From: Eleusine coracana subsp. coracana
Lineage: Eukaryota > Streptophyta > Magnoliopsida > Poales > Poaceae
Direction of reading: 5' to 3'
Assembly: GCA_032690845.1 (NCBI GenBank)
Contig: CM064431.1
Span: 25,984,300 to 26,048,299, forward strand
Length of the DNA: 64,000 nt
The notes under the pieces are model-generated. The model did no database searches and was not told the DNA's origin. It saw nothing but the letters and a program-made list of their open reading frames with translations. Every line of letters starts with the position of its first letter. Position 1 is the first letter of the stretch. Both the position numbers and the translations under genes were made by a program. Positions 45,082-56,825 of the stretch are shown one piece after another.

Positions 45082-46414
45082 ATACCTTATTTTACGGTTT
45101 TACTAGCAAAGTGCCTCGGCGTTGCTACGGCTTTTAACTAATTAAAATCAACATATATAAGTATGATAGATATTCATTAAATAGAAAAGAAATATCACTT
45201 CTAATAATAGGATATTACATAGTTTAACACAATTCTCCTATAGGTTGTCAATCTTTTTCACTATTTAACTATGTTCTTTAGACTCGTAGCTAAACTTAGT
45301 ACAACATTGATAATTTTTTTTAATCTTTGATTCCATATTACTTTCGGGTTCTAACCCAAGAAACTAATATAGTATCATGAAAGTATTATATTAGTTTCTT
45401 GCATTAAGACCCAAAAGTAATATGGAATCAAAGATTAAACATCATAAGAGCTATACCACAAAATGTTCACCAATGTCAGATATCACAAGAGCTATACTTT
45501 TAAATTTTTCAAATGTCCTTTATCATTATTGCTAAAAAGTTCACCAATGTCAAACATCACAAGAGCTATATCATAAAATGCTGAACCAGTCCGAGAAGTA
45601 CTTGAACGACAGATGTTAAGCAAAGAAGCTCACAGAGGAGATGGTGAGATCATGATCGAAGTCCCGGCTCCTCGTCTGGTGGTGCTGAGATCTCGTTCAT
45701 ATAGCAGTGTGAATTTCGGCTTTGTCTGGGAGGCAGCTACAACGTCAATATCGCGTCAAAACCAACGGTATGGGCGGCAGGTGCTCCTATACTCCCACTC
45801 AACGACTTCGGGGCAACTTCATTGCATAATTGAATGAGCCTGTCCTAGCGCTCCAATGGCAGCGGCGGCAGCGTTCGAGCTAACGCTTGGACGCTAGGGC
45901 ACAAAACAAGGAGGGTTTGGAATAAAGAATCAAGAGGCAGTCAAGACTCCCTTTCATGTCAGAAGTGCCATGATGCAGGCCTTGAACTCAGAGGTTTCAT
46001 AATACACGATGGTTTCGAAATTCAAATCTTAAACTCTCAAGTCTATGGGATGATAAGCACGATGCAGCTTGAGAGCACATGTGAAAAAATTTGTAGAAAC
46101 CGACACGGACACGGAACTCCCAACACCAAAGCCAACACTAAACTAAACCAATACTAATGACGATTTCATCTAAATTAATAAGTAGTAGCAATTATGTATG
46201 TTTATAGAACTAGAAAAGTTGCACATCAGTTAGAAAGTAACAACAGAAATAAAAAGAGAGATTCTATCTTCTAGAGATCTAAGAGCCCACACGCCGCCAA
46301 AATCCTCACTGCATCTACTACCTGCCAATGTTCTTATCCCTGACTGAGAATGCCATGTGTTTTGCGTGGTGGGCAACGCGCCGATGCCGAACTGGCGAAA
46401 TTGCGGGGTGCACC
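45082..46414. other. Unassigned sequence with a hairpin and short direct repeats
   Basis: 45321-45370 and 45388-45437 are inverted repeats (about 46 of 50 positions match) around a 17-bp loop. Just after, CACCAATGTCA...ATCACAAGAGCTATA occurs twice (near 45465 and 45541). Nothing else is recognised. The stretch 45082-45120 continues the host sequence flanking the family-C insertion. Confidence 0.55.
45321..45437. repeat. 50-bp-arm hairpin
   Basis: Arms 45321-45370 and 45388-45437 pair at about 92% with a short loop. It could be a small MITE remnant; no target duplication was found. Confidence 0.8.
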
Positions 46415-48915
46415 GCACCGGTCCTGATGCCGCATCGCATTGAGTGCAGATGCTGGAATGTCAAGGGCCCAGGGGCACAGTTTGGTGTGTAGTATGTGCA
46501 GTTAGCATGTGACAACCATGATAGCAACCCAATTGATCTCCGTACATCAATGAAAAACAAGCGATGTTTACCTGCCTGTCGACCAAATACGTAGGTAGCA
46601 GAACGATGAACTATTTAGATAACATTAATAAGGAACTAGAAACATGGATAGAAGAATAGTTGACATAGTGGATGTATGAATTTTAGCTTCCACCTTTTTG
46701 ACATAACCATTTGGTCTATTAGTTTTTCGTTCCCATCTTTTTTCATGTTCTTCTTATCTTTTGACATTATTTACCATTGCTAGTATTTTTTAGAAATTTA
46801 ATGTTTGGGACTTTTCATGATTTTATTCACATGTGTATTCCCATGGTACATAATTTTATGGTTTTATCAGGTACTTATGGAAATAGAAAAAATTTCTTAT
46901 CTGTTCTTGAAAACTAATAAAAGAAACAAAAAAAGAAATTAAGTCCGTAGAGATCTGAGAGCACACATGTCCTCTATATCTTCTTTGCCTCCCCGATACA
47001 AGACACATGCAGTTGAACTGGCAAAAGCGCCAGGTGCACCGCATGGTCCTGGATTTTTTTTTAAAAATAAATGTTTTTAAACAAGTAATTTAATAGTAAA
47101 TCAAATCAAACTATATTTTTAGAATCTAGACCATTTTGTCGCACCAAACGGGCCGGCGCGACTCATAACTCAGTCACGCTAAATAGAATGGCGTGACTGA
47201 TGATACATGGACCAAAATTTCCACGTCGATGGATGGCAAGCTCGGGTGGCAAGAGAGTCATGTCAAAACGAATGGCGTGACCAAAACATGAGTCGCGCCA
47301 CGTCGTTTGACATGACCAACACTTGATGAAATTTAAGCATCCTATCTTCATGTTTAATTAGTCTTAGTAATCTATTTTTATAAATTTATACAACAAAATT
47401 AGAACTCGACGACAAAACAAAAAATGTTCTACATAACATTCTCTCCAAGCAAAAAAAATAAAAAATAAAAAGTATTAAGCTATATAAGTAATTAATTTTT
47501 ATCTTAAATAGAAGTAATCGTTAACAATAACAGTTGGCGCAGTCTTATATTATTAACAATTAGCTCTGTTTAAGATAACAAATAAATTACTTATGTAGTT
47601 TAATATTTTTTGAATTTTTTCTTTGAGAGAATGTTATATAGTAGAACACGTTTTGTTTTGTGGTCGAGTTCTAATTCATATGGAATTAAAACTCGACCAC
47701 AAAACAAAAGGTACTCTACATAATATGCTCTTCAAGCAAAACACAATTCAAAAATATTAGGCTACGTAAGTAATTTATTTGTTATCTTAAATAAAGTTAA
47801 TCGTTAACAATAACAGTTGGCGCAATCTGATATTATTAACAATCAGCTTTGTTTAAGATAATAGATAAATTACTTATATAGCTTAATATTTTTTAAAACT
47901 TTTTTTACTTGGAGAGCATGTTATGTAGAACATTTTGTTTTATGATTGAGTTTTAATTTCGTATGTATAAGTTTCTAAAAATGGACAACTGCGGCTAATT
48001 AAATATGAAGGCAGAATGTTTGAATTTCACCAAGGGTTGGTCACGCCAAATGACTTCGCGCGACTCATGTTTCGGTCACGCCATTCATTTTGACGTGACT
48101 CTCTTGCCACTCGAGCATGTCATCTATTCGACGTGAAAATTATGTTCCATATTGCATCAGTCACGCCATTGTATTTGACGTGACTGAGTTACCAGTCGCG
48201 CCGGACAGTTTAGAGCGATCAAATAGTCAAGATTACGAAAATATAGTTTAGTGTGGTTTATTATTAAAATATTTGTTTAAAAACGTTTATATTTAGAAAA
48301 AAATCCCAGATGTCGCATCACATTGAGTGCAGACGCCGGAGTGGACAGGCGCACAGATTGACATGCAATATGTGCAGTTAGCATGTGAACCATGGTAGCA
48401 GCCTAAAAGGAGAAGTATAAAACATGTGCTGGTGCGTTCAGATGAAAACTTTTGCTCTGGTATGCCAACACCGACACGTGAGGTTGCTGCCTAAGATTTC
48501 TGTACATGGACAAAGACGTCTTTGTCTGAGCTGCATGCTAAAGGCAGAATGCAGGGACCATCTCTGCTTGTAGCCTGAGATCTCCGTACATCAATAATCT
48601 GCATTTGGACTCGGCAAATAACTAGTACAAACTGATAGCCATCGATCAAAAATTTTTATTTTTAGAAATAATAGTGGCAGAGCCTTTTAGTACGGTGCGT
48701 GCTATGCCGACCCGATGGAAATCTGGAATCGGCGTCCATCCACTGCACTCCAGCTGCCTAACGACATTTAATAATGAAGAACAACGTGTTGGGAGTAACA
48801 GGCAAATCGAAAATGGTAAGTTGTACGTGAATCTGGAAAATATCTTGCTCGTCCTAAGTTTACTATCCATTTATTCTGTTGGGTTTTTGGAAACACTTAC
48901 ATAATATTTTGTTTC
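46415..48915. repeat. Local repeat family, copy 2
   Basis: Blocks Z (46415-46513), Y (46533-46625), X (46675-46845), Z again (47036-47050 and 48309-48389) and W (48480-48915) match copy 1 at 36531-38262. The second Z is split by the foldback element 47051-48308. In X, the single CCATG at 46841-46845 is the empty site of the family-C insertion. Confidence 0.7.
47051..48308. mobile_element. Long foldback element, 1.26 kb
   Basis: The ends GGATTTTTTTTTAAAAATAAATG (left) and the complement of the right end are inverted repeats extending at least 300 bp, including a TCACGCCATT...GTGACT series. Inside, a second motif set (ACTCGACNACAAAACAAAA; GTTAACAATAACAGTTGGCGCA) occurs in both orientations, so the element is inverted repeats within inverted repeats. 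Comparison with copy 1 at 36700 shows the uninterrupted sequence GGTCCTGATGCCGC. I could not define a clean target duplication. No coding potential is seen. Confidence 0.75.
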
Positions 48916-49770
48916 TACAACACTGCCAGCTAAAAAGTCGATGATTATACTTTTAAAATTTTATATTCCAATAACAATATTATTGGCTGCTAAAAAAATA
49001 AAACCAGGTTGTCAGTTAAATATGTACAAATTCGACTGATTTGTTTCAACAAAACTAAATAGGTGGGTGGGGATTTACAATAAAATGATTCATGGATGAA
49101 AATCTTAAACTTCAAGTGATTTATGTGATGAATTTTTATAATTGACCCTAAAATCATTCTAGTAAAAGTATGAAATCTAATAGAAGAGACACGTCGCAAA
49201 AGAGGCTCCAAATTAGGCATGCATGAGCAGAAGCTTGATATGAGGGGGTAACCATGAGTGTCTCAACCACAATAAAGCTACCCGTGTCGGTTGTACTCGT
49301 CGGCATTGTATATTTACAGTAAATGTGTAACATCTTCCATTCTATACCGGTTGGAGTCATGTGTCATATTGTACTATGTGCGGAGTACAATACAAATTGT
49401 TTTGCTAGAGCAAATTTTTCTTGTTTCAACAATGGTCATATCTCCTATTGAACTCTAAGATGTTCACCGAGACAAATAAGTTGGATAAACATTTTTAATA
49501 GATAAACCACAACATAAGCAGCTTATTACATAAACATAAGTCCTACCAAACACATACTAAATGCTAGAGCTCAGCATACAATGCATCTTCGCTGTAGCAC
49601 TGGGCACCAACAATCTACAGTGCGTCTACAACAGTTGGATAAGCATCTCACATCTATGATTTCTGAACACCGCTCCAGCACATATGGACTCCACGCCTAT
49701 TTGCCGAGCTGCCTACTATTCCACCTTGTCCACAAAGTCCAGGGAAACAACGTTTTATATGTTGTAAGAG
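48916..49770. other. Unassigned AT-rich sequence
   Basis: Nothing recognisable between the repeat family and the CACTA-type element. Confidence 0.4.
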
Positions 49771-50806
49771 CACTACAAGAAAAAGACCTTCTAGACACGG
49801 TTATGTAGCTACGTTTTTATAAATATCACTATATTAATACCTAGAAACGTCTTTTGATATATTTTTAACAACGTATTAGCAAGACATGATTTAGATACGC
49901 TTCAACGTTAGTAAAAAAGTAAACATATTTTTTGACGTATTTTATATAGCATCTCAATTTCACACGATATAGACACGCTTTAAACTATAAGTAGCCATCA
50001 TAGAAATGCTTTTTTGACATTTTTTCTTTAAAACATCTCAAAATGATACGATATTAGACACGCTTTCGACCATCACTAGCCCGCCCAAATATGATTTTTA
50101 ACATGGTTTGAGAATATCTCAATGTGATATATTATTTATACACGTTTTGATCATATCTAACATCAAGTAAAGACGCTTGTTGACATGTTTTTCAAAATGT
50201 ATAAAAGTAAGACGGTATTAGACACATATTAATTATATATATACTTTTCTTTAAAGACATTTTTATACGCTATTGAGAACTCTAGAGACGTGAAAAGAAA
50301 AGAAAAAATGTCTTAACTACAATCAAAATTGCCTGTCAGATGAGATGGTTAAATGAGTTTACACTAAACAAACAAGTCGTGGGTTCAAATCGTGCTGCTT
50401 GTAGAAATAACACACTCATTGCAGACAACAACTAAAAAATAGTTGTTAAAATATTATGCAAAGTGTGGCTGTGTTAGTAGATACGTAATATAAAATTATA
50501 TCAATGAAAATCATATTTAGCTTTATTAACATATCATAAAAATATGTCTAGAATAGTTGACATGTCATAGAACGTAACTACGGAAGCGTATGTAGGCGTG
50601 TAAATGTGTTTATATCATCTCAAAAAAGAACATCTCATATGTTCTAGATATGTTTTTAAAATCCATATCTATAAGAATATGACACGGTCCTTACGAGGAC
50701 GCCTCTAACATGTTTTGTGAGAACGTCTCTATTTTATAGTAAATATGAAATAAATATATCTAACCCTCAAATAAAGCGTATCTACAGGGGTATGTTTCTA
50801 GTAGTA
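49771..50806. mobile_element. Non-autonomous CACTA element, 1.04 kb
   Basis: Starts CACTACAAGAAAAAGACC and ends TTTCTAGTAGTA (last base G to A). GAG flanks both sides (49768-49770 and 50807-50809). AGACACG-type and ACGTxT-type motifs recur near both ends. No transposase is encoded. A tRNA-like stretch lies inside at 50331-50400. Confidence 0.85.
50331..50400 (+). other. tRNA-like remnant inside the CACTA element
   Basis: GAGATGGTTAAATGAG resembles a tRNA D-arm and A box, and GGGTTCAAATCG resembles a B box, about 40 bp apart. The acceptor stem and anticodon arm are not convincing. It may be a decayed tRNA gene or SINE head. Confidence 0.25.
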
Positions 50807-50809
50807 GAG

Positions 50810-51169
50810 AAACGTTATTTGTGAACAAGCCCATAATCTCAACGGGCAAACAAAGTCACTATAGTAAATATGCGCAATCCTCATTTACTATGTGTAGAGT
50901 CAAGTATAAAATGTTCTAAGTGTATTAAAGCCGAAGAAAGTTGTTTCGTTATTTATGCAATGGTGTCTAAAACTAGAAACGACCGAGTTCTGTTTTACAC
51001 CAACTCGATAATGATGGTACCTTTTTTGTCAATACATTTTTCATGCCTTTGCTTTCTAGGTTGATCATGACAAGAAGCTACGATATTGTGTAGAGAAGTT
51101 AGAACTCTAGCTCACAGGGTTCCATGCACACTTACAGATCGATATGCTACATCACTTTCATGTTCATGT
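50810..51169. other. Unassigned sequence
   Basis: No coding block or repeat seen. Confidence 0.4.
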
Positions 51170-52080
51170 CCATAATTTCCAACTGTGGATCATGTGTACC
51201 CCGGCTATTGAATCACTCCGACAGGAGTGACAAGGAGGCTGGGGTCCCGTCATATCATGGTAAAGATGGACACCTTGTAGTCTGATGATTACTTGAAGTA
51301 GGCAGTAAGTTATTATTAGAGATATCAATAGAATCTATTGTAACCGAAAAGGATATCTTTCTATGTAATCCTGCCCTTCACATAATATAAGGAGGGCAGG
51401 AGGCTTTAGTGGAACATAGGAATTCGCACCGGCAATCCTAGCCTTTGTGCCAATTGTCATCAATACAACACACCTCCAACATGACGTAGAGCTATTATCC
51501 TCACGGAGCCTCGAATCTGTATAAACCTTGCGTCTTGTGTCCATTGAGATCTTAAGCTCATACGCACACCTAGATCTACGGCCAAGTACACCTGTCGACA
51601 GTTGGCATGTCAGGAAGGGCCGCGTTGTGTTCCACCTCATTGAAATCGATGGCTTCCTTCGACATCAAGTTCCATCGGGGAGAGAGGTAAGATATGTTTT
51701 GGATCTTTCAGCTTCATCGTCGATGAAGACGGAAGCTTCGTCATGCAAGACCTGACCTCTTCCACGACGTTCGTCGAAGCCACAACAAATCTTGGCATGG
51801 GCGCAGTAGCCTCAGTCATCCGTAAGGTGAAACCACTGCCCACGTTCCCTCACGGGCTTGATGACTTGGCGATAGAGTTTCAGACCCTACAGATCGTGGC
51901 TCACTCAACTGTCTCGGGCAACGGCACAACTTCGCCCACAATGACTCGGTCATCAAGCTTAGACGTCCTGGAAGCGACACTGATTGACTCATCGGCACTT
52001 TCTTTCGAAGAGTTGAACGATGATCTTGATTTTTTTCAAGGGTCATGACTTGTCACAATAGTCGGCCCGACCATGAGTCA
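51170..52080 (+). mobile_element. Tat-type LTR end with leader and gag-start fragment
   Basis: 51370-51410 has GTAATCCTGCCCTTCACATAATATAAGGAGGGCAGG, seen in Tat-type grass LTRs. The LTR-like part ends with GTCGACAGTTGGCATGTCAGGAAGGG near 51600. A coding stretch follows (MASFDIKFHRGER at 51650; 51743-52048 open, 101 codons), interrupted and frameshifted, similar in position to the first ORF of Tat elements. The rest of the element is absent. Confidence 0.55.
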
Positions 52081-52084
52081 ATCT

Positions 52085-53310
52085 TGGACATAATCAACAA
52101 CCCAAGTGATTGCGAAAACCCTAACAACTAGATAAGTGTTCCAAACACTTGACCCTACCTTGTGCTTATCCTTGATCCATCTTCATCAACCCTTGGTCTC
52201 CATACTACAAGAATTCGTATGATAGATGACGTTTCATTTTGTCACAAAAAGTCAAAAATATGTCATAGTTCACGGTTTTATGACGTTAACATGACGAAAA
52301 TCAATTCATCACCTATCATGCGTAATAAAAGAGGTTTCATGACAAAAACTGGTAAATTCGTCACAATTATTTTATAACATTTCTTATATCGTCATAATTT
52401 TACGACGTCCATTTTTCGTCATTGTTTTGCTTAAAACGTCACAAGTTACCAGCCAAGCCAATTTCTAGTTTTGGGCTGGGTCTAATTTGAGTTCAGGGCT
52501 GGGCCTATTTTGACTTTTTTCGAAAGCTAAGTCCACTTTGAATCAGCCAAGCCCATTATAATTTTGAGATTTAAGCCCAATAATTTCAAACGATTTTGAT
52601 TGACAAGCCCATTATTTATTTTCATTTAAAGAAAACTCATACGCTTATATAAGCCTTGATGCAAGAAGTAACTAATTTGACGTTGTTGCTAGAGAAAATC
52701 GACATGTACAATATTAAAAAATAATATTAACTTTAAATGGGAAAAAATATTTGATGTTGTTGCTAGAGAAAATCGACATTTTTGTTGTGTAATGTTTTTA
52801 ATATATTTTTAAAAAGTGTGTTAAATATTTGATACCATATTATATTGCCACAAATAAAAAAATCTTAGTGTCAAAGAAAATAAAACTATGATGAATTACA
52901 ATTGTCATAAACCTGTGATGGTACTATTGCGAATACATGACGCTCCTATTTCGTCATAATAAGGTAATGGGAGAATTTGTGACGATTTCTCACTCATTTT
53001 AATGACGCATGTATAATGTTCATCACTAAGCAGAATTGATCGTCACAAACAAAATAACTTAGTGACATTTCAATCAATTGTCACAAGAAAATGTCACCTT
53101 TCATCAGATTTGCTATAGTGCCATCAAGCTCACTAAGCCTACATGCTTGTGGTCATTGTTATCAATCACCAAGGCAACCGTCCATAATTATTAGTAAGTA
53201 GATAAGGTTTTCTAAATGCAATACACTAATGTAGATATTAGTCATATTTTATACTTGTCATTCATCACCAAAGCATTCATACTTTTAGGGACCAATGGTC
53301 ATCACGGTAG
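52085..53310 (+). mobile_element. Partial copia LTR (same family as 30720-32614), split by a CACTA MITE
   Basis: 52085-52202 and 53121-53310 match 32300-32420 and 32420-32600 of the copia LTR, including CCCTAACAACTAGA, CATCAACCCTTGG and GTCATTCATCACCAAA. On the plus strand it has the same orientation as 30720-32614. The outer ends are missing. Confidence 0.75.
52203..53120. mobile_element. CACTA-type MITE, 918 bp
   Basis: Starts TACTACAAGAATTC (first base C to T relative to CACTA) and ends TTGCTATAGTG. CCA flanks both sides (52200-52202 and 53121-53123). The intact copia LTR copy at 32415-32425 reads CTCCATCAAG at this point, confirming the insertion. Subterminal TGACG/CGTCA motifs recur in both orientations at both ends. 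Confidence 0.85.
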
Positions 53311-54740
53311 AGGCTTAAGTACTCATCATGGCCAGTCGGATGCGAGCAACACGAAAACTAAACCCAAAACAATCTGGGTGGTCAGACTCACCTAAATGAT
53401 TAGTAAGGATAAGAGATATCCCTACCGCTAGACAGGTCAAGTGATAAGCTTGCAGTCAAATAGAAAGCACCTAAATATGGATGACTTATCATACAATGCC
53501 AAATAAATGCCCATAATTATCAACCTTAAGGTAAGATAAAAATATATATCACCATCTGGATGCCGACCTTAGTGGCGTGACCTAGTCCAAATGAGGTTGA
53601 ACCTATTCTACATTGCCTCGATGGTTCTAAACTCGCCTACTCTAGTCTACGTTGTCCCTTTTGTATGTATGGAAGTTCAAGCTATTTTTATGGGTGTGGT
53701 GAGATCATATCCTAACTCGGTTGAGGAACATTTTTGGTAGCTCCCATATCTACAACTTCATAACTAATAAAAAAACTGCATGAATTTCCTCTTCTACTGA
53801 TCGTACTGTCATGTCCTCCTCCACATAACGTTAGGTCCCTGCTATAGAAGTCGAATCCTTTCTTGAATTCATTTTCACGCTTCATCCAATTGATTTCTTG
53901 ACATCTCCCCTACCACTGACATACCCACTCCTCTCCGACTAGTATCACTAAAAAAATTGACTCATACCATGGTGTTCTTATAAAAAAACTGTTACACACC
54001 ATGGTTTATCAACTCATACATATATTAAGTGAAAGCGTTAGGGAACCATGCACAGCAGTGATATATCACCCAACAAGTAACATGGCCCATGCATTTACGC
54101 TGCTAGATCGTATTTATGAGGTTTCTTTGGATTTATGGAATTATATATAGTCCAACAATAAAAGGTTCAAGATGGGTCAATGTAAATAGGCATAGCCACC
54201 CGAACTGGCCACTATTCGGGCCACAACGTAGATAATATAATGTTGATCCAGGGATATGTCAGATCTCATGTTGTCATAAACAATGTTTCGTTAGAGAGAG
54301 TCAATCGGAGTCTTGATATGCAGCAGCAAGGGCATCTCCTTGAATCATAGATTCTTAGAATAATTGTTTGTAACAAACTGAAAAATAAATTATCAGAAAA
54401 TAAATTATTAATGTCAGGCTTTTAATGCCATTTGTGATGATAATCGGTCCCATCATCTTTAAGCCACCACTAAACCCTCATCGCTAATATTTGGATTTAC
54501 GGATAACCAACACCTCTCACTAATAACATTAGTCATTGGTGTCCAAAACCCCATGCACTAGTAATCGTCGTTGGGACATGTTTTGTAAAGCCCCATCGCT
54601 CTCCATCTATCAATGGTAATACATATTCTGCTACAATAGACTTTACTTGCATCACATTTCTTTTTAGAACTGGTAGCATATAAATATATTACACGAAGCT
54701 TCAGTTGTATCAGTTTTACTTACAAGTAGTACTACATACT
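53311..54740. other. Unassigned sequence
   Basis: I find no coding block, LTR end, CACTA end or internal repeat in this stretch. Confidence 0.4.
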
Positions 54741-54975
54741 ATAATCCATCAAATAGTCTTCCCCTAATAAGCCAAGGAAAGTATTATTACAAAGTACATA
54801 AAAGATTGCGTGCAACATAAGAACACATCAAATAAAAGTACACATTCAACCTTCGAACCGGTGGCCGTAGTGATTTATTCCTGCAACAAGCCGTGCACAC
54901 TAGCAGAAACATAGATAAAAGCAAATGATTGTTGTCTGGACCACGTTAAGTTACCTACTCAGATCCTTCACATTA
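54741..54975 (-). pseudogene. Decayed copy of the lectin gene's 3' flank
   Basis: Directly repeats 55143-55372, the sequence just 3' of the lectin pseudogene, at about 86% identity by eye. No lectin coding sequence is left here. It suggests the lectin gene was once tandemly duplicated. Confidence 0.6.
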
Positions 54976-55142
54976 TGCATTGTTTAAATGCTTTTTTTTA
55001 TTTTGTGAATATGCATTGTTTAATAGCTTGTGTCGTCATTCCTACTAGCGCTTCGGTTGCTCATGGAAGACCACGGTGTTACAAATTGGACTCATCATTA
55101 TCACAGATATGATGCAGGGAAAGTAGACAGTGCATTATTAAT

Positions 55143-55367
55143 AATCCATAAAATAGTCTTCCCTTAATAAGCCAAGGAAAGTATTATTACAATGTACATA
55201 AAAGACTGCACGCGACATAAGAACACATAAAATAGAAGTACATAGTCAACCTCCGGAACGGTGGCTGGAGTGATTTATTCTTGCTACAAGCCTTTCATAC
55301 TAGCAATAGCATAGATAAAAGCAAACGATTGTTGTCTGGACCACATTGAGTTACCTTCTCAGATACT
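55143..55367 (-). other. 3' flank of the lectin pseudogene
   Basis: Immediately downstream of the lectin stop codon on the minus strand; it is the better-preserved partner of the repeat at 54741-54975, and therefore probably the former 3' untranslated region. Confidence 0.55.
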
Positions 55368-56359
55368 TTAATCTGTGATCACTGTATGAAAACAATAGTT
55401 GTTGATTCCATCATCCATCTTGGTAACAACATTCTCTCCGGTGGTTAAAATATCCACCTGGTAGTAAGAGAAGGGAATGTAACATGTTCCCTCTGTTGCC
55501 ACCACGCATAGAGTTAGCTCCTTGTGTAGAGGCACCTCCATTTCTTCTTCATTAGACCGATGTTCGGTGTGAGACTGAGCCCCCCCCCCCCCCCCCCCCC
55601 CCCCGAGGTGTAAGACCAACTAAACTCAGTTGAGATCCCAATTGATGCTTCTGCAATTTCAGGAACCCCAGCCGTGATGGTCGTATTCACACCTAGCTTC
55701 CATGAGACATTTGAATCCCATCTCCTCTCTGTGGTCACACCGTAGTCTATGGTTATTTTGCTCTTGTGGGGCTCACTACTGTTGTTACTAACTGTTTTCT
55801 TGAAAAAAGTACGGGACTTGAGACCATGAATATTAACATCATCGAGATGGTACTCAACACCATAGATTCTACGGGAGATGACAGTTTCATGCAGCTATAG
55901 CTGTGCCTCTCTTGTGGCAGTAAGAACATCAGCATTGAGGCAGTTTGTCTTGCCATCCGCGGTCAGCCTCTTGCAGAACTTATTATTGCCAAGGTTATGC
56001 ACCGTCCCCAAGAAAGATGGCTCGGAATAAGCTGTCAGGATTCCTACTGGTGGTGTCACCGGAGTCTCCCCCGATCCAGTTGGCACTGCACCTCCAAAAC
56101 ATTCCGTAGTGACTTGAGTAGATGCAGATGGTACCATCACTGTTGGTGTAAATGATGTTTCTTACGGTTGGATCAGCAATGTCATCCGATGAAAATTTCA
56201 AGTAGTTGTATGATCCTTTGGAGGCGCTGAGGTACATGCCATTGTCACCCTTGAAACAAAAATGTTTGGGTAGTAGCATTTGTCCTTTTAGATTAATGAC
56301 AATAAACATATGGGCATCTTCATCTGGTTTATCTTTGTTTCCAAGCAGCAGGGAGCCAG
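55368..56359 (-). pseudogene. Amaranthin-like lectin with aerolysin-like C-terminal domain (broken)
   Basis: The minus strand first encodes an agglutinin-type (amaranthin-like) beta-trefoil lectin domain (blocks LPKHFCFKGDNGMYLS, FSSDDIADPTVRN, MFWRCSANWI). An aerolysin/ETX-MTX2-like pore-forming domain follows (SWKLGVNTTITAGVPEIAEA near 55660; FSYYQVDILTTGE near 55440). Such fusions occur in plants, including insect-response proteins of the wheat HFR-2 type. Lesions: the 5' end is cut at 56360 by a CACTA element, a frameshift near 56020, TAG at 55895-55897, and a frameshift at the C/G tract 55580-55604. The stop TAA is at 55368-55370. It is almost certainly not functional. Confidence 0.85.
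55580..55604. repeat. 25-bp C homopolymer inside the lectin pseudogene
   Basis: The run reads as poly-Gly on the coding strand and separates two reading frames of the pore-forming domain. Length changes here would shift the frame, so this is both a lesion and a probable variable site. Confidence 0.9.
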
Positions 56360-56394
56360 CACTACGGGAAAGAGGAACTATGTCGTGTGTCAAG

Positions 56395-56825
56395 TTGTTT
56401 GCCGTGTGCCTTCTATCAGACATACGACAAAGGAGATTTGTGCTGTGTGCCATCAAGAATACACACGGAGAAGATAGCGCACACGGCTTCCACATGCTTT
56501 GCCGTGTGCCAGTAGGTAGTCACACGACATAGCTGATCTTTGTCGTGTGCCTGGTGTCTTGGCACATAGCAAACAGGCTGGTACCTGTCTACATCCACGC
56601 AACATAGGTCCAGCTAACGGCCGTTAGGATTTTGCCGTGTGCCACCTCGCAAGGCACACGTCAAAGTGGTTGTTTACCGTGTGCCTCATCTAGGCACACG
56701 ACAAAGATCACACGGCAAACACGGCATGTGAGGGCCATGTGACAACCTTTGCCGTGTGCCACCTCGCGAGGAACACGACAAAGTGGTTGTTTGCCGTGTT
56801 CCCCATCTAGGCACACGACAAAGGT
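56395..56825. repeat. CACTA subterminal repeat array
   Basis: TTTGCCGTGTGCC and its complement GGCACACGACAAA occur at least eight times, the usual transposase-binding zone. The related motif in the element at 14178-14687 is TTTGCCGAGTGCC. Confidence 0.85.

Noticed and set aside
50331..50400. A functional tRNA gene
   Set aside because: Only weak A- and B-box likeness; no convincing acceptor stem or anticodon loop.
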